Virus record (IMG/VR): IMGVR_UViG_3300005096_000099
Span: 1 to 21,355 of that record
Source: a virus
DNA: 21,355 bases
Reading direction: 5' to 3' (one strand)
Positions 5,305 to 10,575 of this stretch are shown piece after piece. Made by a program: the position numbers and the translations under genes. How positions within the stretch are numbered: position 1 is the first letter of the stretch; each line of letters begins with the position of its first letter. The notes under the pieces are model-generated. The model made no database searches, was not told the origin of the DNA, and saw only the letters and a list, made by a program, of their open reading frames with translations.

Positions 5305-5496
5305 TTAAATTCTATATCTTGTCTTAAATTCATAGAAGCAGTGCCTGCATTTCCATTTTTGATTGTTTGTATCAATAATTTGTACTTGATGCGTTCCACA
5401 GAAAGGGCATGACGGTTGTTTTTTGCATAAAGATTCTCGCTTACCTGCTAGATTGTAAGCGTCTATCAGCATATCGTTAGTAAAAATCTTCGTCAT
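5305..5496 (-). CDS. Zinc-ribbon protein
   Basis: A 63-residue protein with C30-x2-C33 (SCPFCG) and C50-x2-C53 (KCRHC) separated by a beta-hairpin-like stretch, the standard layout of a small zinc ribbon. AGGGTGA precedes ATG 5496 by 3-4 nt. Such domains in phages bind DNA, RNA or a host polymerase component. The N-terminal helix (FTNDMLIDAYNLAGKRESL) could be a docking element. It is separated from the next gene by 56 bases, so there may be an additional regulatory site between them. Confidence 0.65.
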   Translation of the reverse strand: MTKIFTNDMLIDAYNLAGKRESLCKKQPSCPFCGTHQVQIIDTNNQKWKCRHCFYEFKTRYRI

Positions 5497-5531
5497 AAGT
5501 CACCCTATAAGGTTAAAGCCATCCGTGGCGG

Positions 5532-5660
5532 TTAGTTGATTTCTATGGTAATTCTTTTTAATTCGCATATCTTTCTTAGGCTGATTTCAAGTTTTAATAT
5601 ATTTATCTCAATATCATTGAATGTTTTTTCTATTTCATGGGTCGGGTTTCGGGTTATCAT
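5532..5660 (-). CDS. Possible 42-aa helical protein, overlapping its neighbour
   Basis: A 42-codon frame, MITRNPTHEIEKTFNDIEIN then ILKLEISLRKICELK, ending ITIEIN. It is predicted to be one long charged helix with heptad-like Ile/Leu spacing. Its first 26 bases overlap the end of the better-supported 5635-5730 gene in another frame. The only SD is TTGGAATTG, which is weak. It fills a gap that would otherwise be non-coding in this dense operon, which is the main argument for it. Confidence 0.4.
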   Translation of the reverse strand: MITRNPTHEIEKTFNDIEINILKLEISLRKICELKRITIEIN

Positions 5661-5730
5661 AATTCAATTCCAAGCTTCTTTTTAATCTAACGATTGTATT
5701 TAATGCTGTTTCTGTGCTAGTCATCACCAT
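5635..5730 (-). CDS. 31-aa small protein, unknown function
   Basis: A 31-codon ORF, MVMTSTETALNTIVRLKRSL followed by ELNYDNPKPDP. GAGAGGG lies 6-7 nt before ATG 5730, a strong SD, and the gene follows the preceding stop (5733) by two bases. It has one amphipathic basic helix and a Pro/Asp tail. It is too short for a family call, but SD strength and spacing support expression. Confidence 0.5.
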   Translation of the reverse strand: MVMTSTETALNTIVRLKRSLELNYDNPKPDP

Positions 5731-5732
5731 AA

Positions 5733-5897
5733 CTAAACCCTCTCTAATCTAAGCTGTTTATATTTAGCAACCTTACCAATAGGATAGCGATGACAAACCA
5801 CCCGATTACTACAGCTGATAAAGTTGTGTGAAAAGCCGACAATAACCGATAAGCGGCCGACAAACATCTGCCCCGCGTAAACATTAAATGTAAGCAT
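5733..5897 (-). CDS. 54-aa small protein, unknown function
   Basis: A 54-residue basic protein beginning MLTFNVYAGQMFVGRLSVIV. Its ATG shares the A of the upstream TAA (TAATG, 5895-5899) and AGGA is about 8 nt upstream. It has a hydrophobic N-terminal half (VGRLSVIVGFSHNFI), two cysteines and an HRYP motif, then a basic end KYKQLRLERV. The last codons supply the SD for the next gene, a further sign of a genuine operon gene. No family recognised. Confidence 0.5.
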   Translation of the reverse strand: MLTFNVYAGQMFVGRLSVIVGFSHNFISCSNRVVCHRYPIGKVAKYKQLRLERV

Positions 5898-6103
5898 TAG
5901 TCAATCCTCGCTGAAATCTTTCTGCTATTATTAGTTAGGCTGAAATCAGCGTTAAGGTTTTTATTATCTCCGTTTTTTGTAGCAGAATCATAACCTCTAT
6001 ACCAGTCCTTCCATGCACGAGATAATATTTTAAGATTTGGCGAAGCTCTAAACTTACCATTTATAGCCGCCTTTTCACCTTGTATAAAGTGCATCGTCTC
6101 CAT
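5897..6103 (-). CDS. 68-aa basic protein, RMF-like pattern
   Basis: A 68-residue basic protein beginning METMHFIQGEKAAINGKFRA. AGAGAGG lies about 9 nt before ATG 6103. The segment AWKDWYRGYDSATKNG has the 'W..GY..A..G' signature seen in small ribosome-modulation-factor-like proteins and phage proteins with that fold, which bind ribosomes or are annotated as such. The similarity is short and from memory, so the role is only a suggestion. It is second in the minus operon and couples to the next gene by TAATG. Confidence 0.5.
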   Translation of the reverse strand: METMHFIQGEKAAINGKFRASPNLKILSRAWKDWYRGYDSATKNGDNKNLNADFSLTNNSRKISARID

Positions 6104-6157
6104 CTTTCTAACCTCTCTTGATTAGCATGTGATAGTGGGCGTCCTTGCTCCCTACCA

Positions 6158-6376
6158 TTAATTTATTAGATTTACTGCAAATTCAGTTGCAGATTCAAAA
6201 TCATCCATGCTTAACACTTCGCGCCGATTCTCAATAATCTTCTTATATCCAACATGGTTGAATAATTGAGCGTCGAGGTATCTGCTTTCAGTTGTTCCTG
6301 AATCGTGCGGCAGTATGGCATCGCCAGTAACCTTTGCCAGAGTGATGCTAACGCCTTTCTGATAAATTGTTTTCAT
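6158..6376 (-). CDS. First gene of the minus operon, 72 aa, unknown
   Basis: A 72-residue protein beginning MKTIYQKGVSITLAKVTGDA. GAGGGTAA precedes ATG 6376 by 5 nt. It has an N-terminal beta region, a central RYLDAQLFNHVGYKKIIENR segment and an acidic C-terminal helix (MDDFESATEFAVNLIN). It is nearest to the putative promoter at 6409-6435 and so likely the first and most strongly expressed gene of the operon. No family recognised. Confidence 0.65.
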   Translation of the reverse strand: MKTIYQKGVSITLAKVTGDAILPHDSGTTESRYLDAQLFNHVGYKKIIENRREVLSMDDFESATEFAVNLIN

Positions 6377-6408
6377 TGTCTTACCCTCTTGTTAATGTCT
6401 GTATAAAC

Positions 6409-6435
6409 AATATAACAAACTGCACAAAGTATCAA
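6409..6435 (-). promoter_or_regulatory. Probable promoter of the minus-strand operon
   Basis: On the minus strand, TTGATA (6435-6430) is followed after 15 bases by TATATT (6414-6409) preceded by TG one base away, an extended -10. Predicted start is near 6402, about 25 bases before ATG 6376, leaving room for the GAGGG SD. It is back-to-back with the plus promoter at 6477-6504. The 15-bp spacer is short but acceptable with an extended -10. Confidence 0.5.
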
Positions 6436-6476
6436 GTAATAATGCCCAATATAACCAAACTAATTAACCGAATTGT

Positions 6477-6504
6477 TTGTAATCAATAACTTATGTGGTA
6501 AAAT
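6477..6504 (+). promoter_or_regulatory. Probable rightward promoter for the late-side genes
   Basis: TTGTAA (6477-6482), a 16-base spacer, then TAAAAT (6499-6504) with TG at 6496-6497 making an extended -10. Predicted start is near 6511, about 32 bases before ATG 6543. It lies in the only sizeable AT-rich divergent gap of the window, between the minus operon and the rightward genes. Confidence 0.45.
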
Positions 6505-6542
6505 AAATCACAGGTATTTAATAAAGCTGCAAAGGTTGCGTT

Positions 6543-6692
6543 ATGACTGAAGAAAGAGAGCGAATGTACACGGTTGAAGAGGCCATTGAATTTGCCGAAC
6601 TACGCGAAGCTGGCAAAATGATTCCTTTTGAAGAAGAAGAAGTTATATTCTCACTGCTTGATGAAATAAACAGATTGGTAAAGGAAAAATGA
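6543..6692 (+). CDS. 49-aa acidic protein, unknown function
   Basis: A 49-residue acidic protein, beginning MTEERERMYTVEEAIEFAEL and ending INRLVKEK. It contains a run of four Glu (FEEEE). The start has AAAGG at 6530-6534 about 8 nt upstream, and the stop overlaps the next ATG (ATGA 6689-6692). An internal ATG (6564) would give a shorter form. It is the first plus-strand gene after the divergent promoter region. No known family. Confidence 0.6.
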   Translation: MTEERERMYTVEEAIEFAELREAGKMIPFEEEEVIFSLLDEINRLVKEK

Positions 6693-7033
6693 AGAAATAT
6701 GTGATTCCCCAGAATAGAAAGATACAGCGCCGCAACCTGTTAGCGTTCAAAGGTGAAGGACAGAAGATACAGTATGACTTCGCCCCGTGGGAAGCAGAAA
6801 ACGGAACGGTGACAACGGTTACATGGTCAATAATCTCAGGACAAGCTAGCATATCAAGTGAAACACTGGCATCCAGCAAGGCAAGTGCAATAGTCACAAC
6901 CACAGAGCCAGGAAGATCAATCATTGAAATTAAAGCCCTAACAGACGAAGGACTTACTATGGTAACCAACCTCAGAGTAACATCACTTGATAACCATGAA
7001 TGCGAAACACCGCTGGATTATCGTTATCACTAA
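6689..7033 (+). CDS. Putative Ig-like-fold phage structural protein
   Basis: A 114-residue protein beginning MKKYVIPQNRKIQRRNLLAF. The segment from about residue 33 to 102 alternates strands and turns (TVTTVTWSIISGQASI, SASIVTTTEPGRSIIEI-like, LRVTSLD), typical of an immunoglobulin-like (Big/cadherin-type) sandwich; a conserved Trp at 'VTWSI' is the usual core residue. Similar small proteins lie near packaging or head genes in many phages and some decorate virions. It starts in an ATGA overlap. Virion decoration is inferred from fold and location, not shown. Confidence 0.5.
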   Translation: MKKYVIPQNRKIQRRNLLAFKGEGQKIQYDFAPWEAENGTVTTVTWSIISGQASISSETLASSKASAIVTTTEPGRSIIEIKALTDEGLTMVTNLRVTSLDNHECETPLDYRYH

Positions 7034-7084
7034 TGCGAATCATTACTATCCTCAATAGTATCAAATAACTACAAAAAATTAGAT

Positions 7085-7429
7085 ATGGCAGCAGCAATAG
7101 GCAACACGTATGCACTAGATAGCCCAAGGAAACGCGGCAAGTCTATTGTAAACCGCGCCAGAACGGCGATACTGGGATGCTTCGAGGTTGTTAATGATAG
7201 CGATAAGCCCATGAAGGAAGTGCTTGCAGAGGCGTTTACAGACGATCCTATCAAGTTCATGACCATGGCGGCTAAGTACATACCAAAGGACATAAACGTT
7301 GATATACAGCACTCTATGAACCCCTTACAGCTCACTGATGAGCAGCTACAGGAGATCATCGACAGCCGCAGAAAGGTGATAGATGGTGAGGTTATTGAGC
7401 AGGATTGTATTGAGGTTGATAGTAAATAG
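7085..7429 (+). CDS. Putative small terminase subunit
   Basis: A 114-residue protein. The N-terminal RKRGKSIVNRARTAIL is a basic helical DNA-contact segment, the middle DPIKFMTMAAKYIPKDINVD matches the 'P..F......k.lPk.v' pattern of small-terminase-like phage proteins, and LTDEQLQEIIDSRRK is a C-terminal helix. It lies upstream of the large terminase in the same direction, with four small ORFs in between. TerS recognises the packaging site and recruits the motor. The ATG 7085 has no SD (CTACAAAAAATTAGAT precedes it), so the start or its expression is uncertain. Alternative: an unrelated DNA-binding protein. Confidence 0.5.
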   Translation: MAAAIGNTYALDSPRKRGKSIVNRARTAILGCFEVVNDSDKPMKEVLAEAFTDDPIKFMTMAAKYIPKDINVDIQHSMNPLQLTDEQLQEIIDSRRKVIDGEVIEQDCIEVDSK

Positions 7430-7455
7430 CCTTGTTATACAGGTACTTAGTTAAC

Positions 7456-7539
7456 ATGTGTCACGTACGGGCAAAAAAGAAAGGTCAAAAGCATGTGCCG
7501 GTTGTTGGTCAACCTGGCAGTATCTATATAGTATTGTAA
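7456..7539 (+). CDS. Possible 27-aa microprotein
   Basis: A 27-codon frame, MCHVRAKKKGQKHVPVVGQP plus GSIYIVL. Basic N-terminal half, Pro/Gly turn, hydrophobic end. No good SD, only AGG 12-15 nt upstream. Listed because the composition is protein-like and the gap would otherwise be 246 bases of non-coding sequence. The hairpin at 7496-7519 lies inside it, so this could instead be a structured RNA element. Confidence 0.25.
   Translation: MCHVRAKKKGQKHVPVVGQPGSIYIVL
7496..7519. other. Hairpin with one bulge
   Basis: TGCCGGTTG (7496-7504) pairs with CAACC-T-GGCA (7510-7519) through nine base pairs with one bulged T and a 5-base loop (TTGGT). It is followed by TATCTATATAG with no T-run, so it is not a standard terminator. 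Its location downstream of the putative small terminase and upstream of TerL allows a packaging or regulatory role, but there is no direct evidence. Confidence 0.4.
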
Positions 7540-7578
7540 ACTTCTGTAAGCCCATGATTCTATAAGGGGTAGCTCAAA

Positions 7579-7607
7579 TGTATAGCTAACGATCAATAAG
7601 CTATACA
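7579..7607. promoter_or_regulatory. Perfect 9-bp inverted repeat, candidate operator
   Basis: TGTATAGCT (7579-7587) and AGCTATACA (7599-7607) are exact inverted copies separated by 11 bases. Centre-to-centre spacing of the half-sites is 20 bp, close to two helical turns, which suits a dimeric DNA-binding protein. It lies 57 bases upstream of the extended -10 that drives the RepL-like winged-helix gene, which could be its own regulator. It could also form an RNA hairpin. Confidence 0.45.
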
Positions 7608-7660
7608 GATGCGATTCTACATACAGGCTTATTATCTACAACATAACCAACCGTTACATT

Positions 7661-7669
7661 TGATATAAT
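7661..7669 (+). promoter_or_regulatory. Extended -10 promoter TGATATAAT, likely leaderless
   Basis: A perfect TGnTATAAT. The -10 hexamer ends at 7669 and ATG of the next gene starts at 7676, so the normal transcription start (6-7 bases after the hexamer) coincides with the first base of the start codon. No SD lies upstream of that ATG. No clear -35 at 7641-7647. Confidence 0.5.
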
Positions 7670-7675
7670 GGGCGT

Positions 7676-8110
7676 ATGAGTAGAAAACCATTTATGTGCT
7701 ATTACGAACATATAGCCAAGTTAAGCCAGATCGCCAATAAGCAAACTATGTTCCTTGCGCACTTGTTATCAATGATCGAGTACGACAGTGACACGAAGCA
7801 GACGCTAGTTATCCTTGCTCCGCACGACAAGATAATGATAATGAAGTCTATCGGGTGTGAGTCAAAGAACATGCTAAACCTAGCTAATCAATATTTACGC
7901 AGGATATGCGAATCAGGTCTTATTAAGTCAATAGGGCGTGGCGCATACCTTGTAGACCCGTCATCATATTCTTACGCAAAGTACATACCTCAGAAGCTAC
8001 GACAAGAGTCATCTCATATCTATGAGACCCGCGTATTCTCAAGCAATGACGAAGGTATAGACAGTGCGTATATAATCACTGAAGACGGTGAGCGAATAGA
8101 TTTAACATGA
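7676..8110 (+). CDS. RepL-like winged-helix protein
   Basis: A 144-residue protein. Residues about 15-35 (LSQIANKQTMFLAHLLSMIE) resemble the first helices of RepL-type plasmid/phage replication proteins. The later part MLNLANQYLRRICESGLIKS then GRGAYLVDP follows the same 'inL.ryl..L..sGli...gRG.Y.vnP' winged-helix pattern, ending in a wing (residues about 75-105). It could bind DNA as a replication, partition or regulatory factor. The extended -10 directly before the ATG gives it its own promoter. Position among packaging genes makes a regulator or late-gene activator at least as likely as a replication initiator. Confidence 0.5.
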   Translation: MSRKPFMCYYEHIAKLSQIANKQTMFLAHLLSMIEYDSDTKQTLVILAPHDKIMIMKSIGCESKNMLNLANQYLRRICESGLIKSIGRGAYLVDPSSYSYAKYIPQKLRQESSHIYETRVFSSNDEGIDSAYIITEDGERIDLT

Positions 8111-8136
8111 AACCCATCATTTAAGGAGTTACGCAC

Positions 8137-8292
8137 ATGAAAACCATAGCCGCACTAATCCTACTCATCCTATCAACAACTGCCATGGCTAACATGTCAT
8201 GCGGATTCAGGCCGTTCCCACCAATGAACTGTACTGGCGGTGTCTGCGTATGCGATAACACTGGATGCTACTGGGTATTCACCTGTAACTAG
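8137..8292 (+). CDS. Secreted small cysteine-rich protein
   Basis: A 51-residue protein with AAGGAG 8 nt before ATG 8137. The first 18 residues (MKTIAALILLILSTTAMA) form a classic signal peptide with an AMA cleavage motif. The mature part of about 33 residues contains six cysteines (about 22, 32, 37, 39, 44, 50), including VCVC, and probably folds by three disulfides in the periplasm. Small Cys-rich exported proteins with 'CGF.P.PP..C..G.C.C' patterns occur beside terminase genes in enterobacterial phages (from memory). The role is unknown; possibilities are superinfection exclusion or periplasmic interference with the host. Confidence 0.65.
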   Translation: MKTIAALILLILSTTAMANMSCGFRPFPPMNCTGGVCVCDNTGCYWVFTCN

Positions 8293-8304
8293 AGGAAAAT
8301 AACT

Positions 8305-8388
8305 ATGGCACACACAAAGAAGAAGACAACCAGGCTACCACCACCGAAGAAGGTACGACCAAAGAAGATCAAGGCGCGCGGCAAGTAA
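8305..8388 (+). CDS. 27-aa strongly basic peptide
   Basis: A 27-codon ORF, MAHTKKKTTRLPPPKKVRPK plus KIKARGK, with thirteen Lys/Arg residues and a PPP turn. AGAGGA lies 8-9 nt before ATG 8305, and the gene begins 12 bases after the secreted Cys-rich protein, so it is probably co-translated. The composition suggests binding to nucleic acid or to the ribosome. No similarity known to me. Basic peptides next to terminase genes could accompany DNA in the head, but that is only a guess. Confidence 0.5.
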   Translation: MAHTKKKTTRLPPPKKVRPKKIKARGK

Positions 8389-8392
8389 AGCC

Positions 8393-8491
8393 ATGAGCGG
8401 AGGCGGGGGTGTGGGCGGATTGCGTATTTCGATGGCCTATTGTGGATGTGGTCAGCCCCCAGATAAATTTTTACCAATTTTCCAAACCTAG
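8393..8491 (+). CDS. Possible 32-aa glycine-rich peptide
   Basis: A 32-codon frame beginning MSGGGGVGGLRISMAYCGCG and ending QPPDKFLPIFQT. It follows the basic peptide by 4 bases. There is only a weak TAAAG before the ATG, so expression is doubtful. It has a CGCG pair that might bind metal. The frame lies in the 119 bases between the basic peptide and the large terminase; if it is not a gene, that gap is leader sequence. Confidence 0.3.
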   Translation: MSGGGGVGGLRISMAYCGCGQPPDKFLPIFQT

Positions 8492-8507
8492 ACGATAATC
8501 ATTCTCA

Positions 8508-9779
8508 ATGTCATTAATTAACTACGATACCGAGAAGCGCAGGGCTACGCAGGCGAGGAAGCAGGCTGAGGCTGAGTTGCAAGCTGCTGAGATTCTGTTG
8601 TCGAGGAGTAAGGCTAGAAAAAATTTCGTAAAATTCTGTGAGTATTTGAATCCTGACGAGCCTCCTGCGTTTCATCATAAGGTTATTTGTGATGCTTTGG
8701 AGGATGTAATTGATGGTAGGTTGAGGCGACTGATGATTTTCTGTCCACCTGGCTCTGCTAAATCGACCTATGGTTCTGTAAATTGTCCTGCATATTTTTT
8801 AGGTAAATATCCTGAAAAGTCGATTATTTGTGCTTCGTATGGTGAGGGGCTGGCTGCTGGGTTTGGTCGTAAGGTGCGGAATATTGTTAAGGGTGGCGAA
8901 TATGGACATTTATTTGAAACACGGCTGAGTGAGGATTCTCAGGCGAAGGGTGAGTGGGAGACTGACAGGGGCGGTTCATATTTTGCTGCTGGTGTTGGCT
9001 CTGGTATTACGGGTCGTCGTGCTGATTTAGGATTGATAGATGATCCGGTTAAGGGTCAGAAGGATGCTGATTCGCCGACTGTTCGCGAGGACACATGGAA
9101 TTGGTACAAGAGTGATTTCTTTTCCCGTTTAAAGCCGAATGCTGCTCAGATTATAATACAGACACGATGGCACATGGATGACCTTTCTGGGCGGATATTG
9201 CCTGAAGGCTGGAATGGCGAGAGTGGTGATTTTGAGGGATTTGATGGTCAGATATGGAAGGTAATCTGTATGCCTGCTCAAGCACGTGAGCACGATATTT
9301 TAGGAAGGAAAGAAGGGGAGTGGCTATGGACTGATTTTTTCACGCCAAAGGTCTGGGAAGAAATCAAGTATGTACAGACAAACAAGGGGCGAGATTTTCG
9401 TGTTTGGGGTTCTTTGTACCAGCAGACGCCGCAACCAGATGGCGGCGTATTTTTCAAGCGTGAGTGGTTTGATCGGTATGAGATTGATGATGAGCCTGAA
9501 TTAAGTATGTATGCGGCATCTGATTATGCGGTTTCTGATGGCAAGGGAGATCATACTGAGCATGGTGTTGGTGGCTTTGATGCAGATGATGAGTTGTGGT
9601 TTACAGATTGGTGGTCTGGGCGTGAGACGGCAGATGTGTGGATTGATGAGCAGTTAAGATTGGCGAAGATGTGGAAACCGTATGTTTGGTTGGCAGAGGT
9701 TGGCATTATACGTCGAAGTGTCGAGCCATTTTTGAAGAAAGCGAAGAAGTCGAAAGGCGTTTATTTCAGGAATGAGTGA
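8508..9779 (+). CDS. Large terminase subunit, N-terminal part (frame broken)
   Basis: The packaging motor: an ATPase that translocates DNA and a nuclease that cuts it. Visible motifs in this 423-residue part are Walker A CPPGSAKST (79-87), Walker B DLGLIDD (173-179), QTRWHMDDLSGRI (218-230), and the nuclease aspartate D339 (AASDYAVS) with the second acidic residue E397 (WLAEVG). The chain stops after FRNE at TGA 9777-9779, whereas family members continue R-E-W-x-P...GDK. Adding one base (TG to TGG) gives RNEWMPHIGDK and an intact protein of about 519 residues. No SD precedes ATG 8508. Its N-terminus is highly charged and helical. Confidence 0.9.
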   Translation: MSLINYDTEKRRATQARKQAEAELQAAEILLSRSKARKNFVKFCEYLNPDEPPAFHHKVICDALEDVIDGRLRRLMIFCPPGSAKSTYGSVNCPAYFLGKYPEKSIICASYGEGLAAGFGRKVRNIVKGGEYGHLFETRLSEDSQAKGEWETDRGGSYFAAGVGSGITGRRADLGLIDDPVKGQKDADSPTVREDTWNWYKSDFFSRLKPNAAQIIIQTRWHMDDLSGRILPEGWNGESGDFEGFDGQIWKVICMPAQAREHDILGRKEGEWLWTDFFTPKVWEEIKYVQTNKGRDFRVWGSLYQQTPQPDGGVFFKREWFDRYEIDDEPELSMYAASDYAVSDGKGDHTEHGVGGFDADDELWFTDWWSGRETADVWIDEQLRLAKMWKPYVWLAEVGIIRRSVEPFLKKAKKSKGVYFRNE

Positions 9780-10066
9780 TGCCGCATATAGGAGATAAGG
9801 GCGCGAATGCAAAAGGATTTCAGGCATTAGCTGCGAGTGGCATGGTGCATATCCCGAAATGTGAATGGGGCGATGAACTTGTTGACCAACTTGTTAAATT
9901 TGTGCCTAATACAAATTATCGGGATGATAAAGTTGATGTTTGCGGATTATTTGGTCGGATACTTGATAAAGCATTTTCCCCAACGAGTATACAAGTTGTT
10001 GAAAAAGTGGTAAAAGACTCTTATGGTTTGGATGATGAACAGGAATCTAACTGGAAAACAATGTGA
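9779..10066 (+). CDS. Large terminase subunit, C-terminal part (separate frame)
   Basis: A 95-residue continuation of the nuclease domain: MPHIGDKGANAKGFQALAAS, GMVHIPKCEWGDELVDQL, and DDKVDVCGLFGR, whose D53 is the last catalytic aspartate. It matches the segment of large terminases that directly follows the break in the upstream part. The ATG overlaps the upstream stop as TGATG (9777-9781), so it could be made as a separate polypeptide by reinitiation; an upstream GTG (9776) is an alternative start. Frame analysis confines the shift to about 9776-9779, because a stop in this frame lies at 9773-9775. Either a missing base or a genuine two-part terminase explains it. Confidence 0.8.
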   Translation: MPHIGDKGANAKGFQALAASGMVHIPKCEWGDELVDQLVKFVPNTNYRDDKVDVCGLFGRILDKAFSPTSIQVVEKVVKDSYGLDDEQESNWKTM

Positions 10067-10572
10067 TAGTTAAAAATTTAACGCAGGATAGACTAAAAGA
10101 GATGCTTTGTTACAACGATGTAACTGGTGTGTTTACATGGAGAATATCAATCGGAAGGGTAAGCGCTGGAAGTGTAGCTGGAAGAATTGTTGCAAACAGA
10201 TACAGAATTATAAAGATAGACAAGAATAATTATTTAGCGCATAGACTGGCGTTTTTATATATAACGGGAAGCATGCCTAAAAATGAGGTTGATCACATTG
10301 ATCACATTGATCATGATAGAGATAATAATTGTTTCAAAAACCTTCGAGATGTAACTAGGTCAGAGAATGCAAAAAATATGTCAATTCCATCAAATAATGT
10401 CTCTGGAATTACTGGCGTTTCATGGCACAGGTTAAAGGAAATGTGGCGCTCACAAATAACAAGCGATAGAAAGATTATCCATTTGGGTTTATTTTTAGAT
10501 AAGTGGGATGTAATTTGTTCAAGAAAGTCAGCCGAATATAGGTACTGCTTCCATGAAAATCACGGCTCATAA
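10063..10572 (+). CDS. HNH homing endonuclease with AP2-like domain (HNH-1)
   Basis: A 169-residue free-standing endonuclease between terminase and portal. The GTG start (10063) overlaps the terminase stop. Residues 76-105 contain the HNH core, EVDHIDHIDHDRDNNC then FKNLRDVT...N, and residues about 116-150 (TGVSWHRLKEMWRSQI) form an AP2-like DNA-binding module; the end is YCFHENHGS. HNH proteins of this type nick or cut DNA lacking their own gene and so spread. The core carries an extra DHI triplet from a 9-bp tandem duplication (10291-10308), which may affect activity. It is the same family as HNH-2 at 19810-20334. Confidence 0.85.
   Translation: MIVKNLTQDRLKEMLCYNDVTGVFTWRISIGRVSAGSVAGRIVANRYRIIKIDKNNYLAHRLAFLYITGSMPKNEVDHIDHIDHDRDNNCFKNLRDVTRSENAKNMSIPSNNVSGITGVSWHRLKEMWRSQITSDRKIIHLGLFLDKWDVICSRKSAEYRYCFHENHGS
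10291..10308 (+). repeat. 9-bp tandem duplication in the HNH motif
   Basis: GATCACATT occurs twice in a row (10291-10299, 10300-10308) and is followed by GATCATGAT. It adds three residues, DHI, to the metal-binding part of HNH-1. Removing one copy makes HNH-1 align with HNH-2 over this region without a gap. Confidence 0.75.
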
Positions 10573-10575
10573 AAA

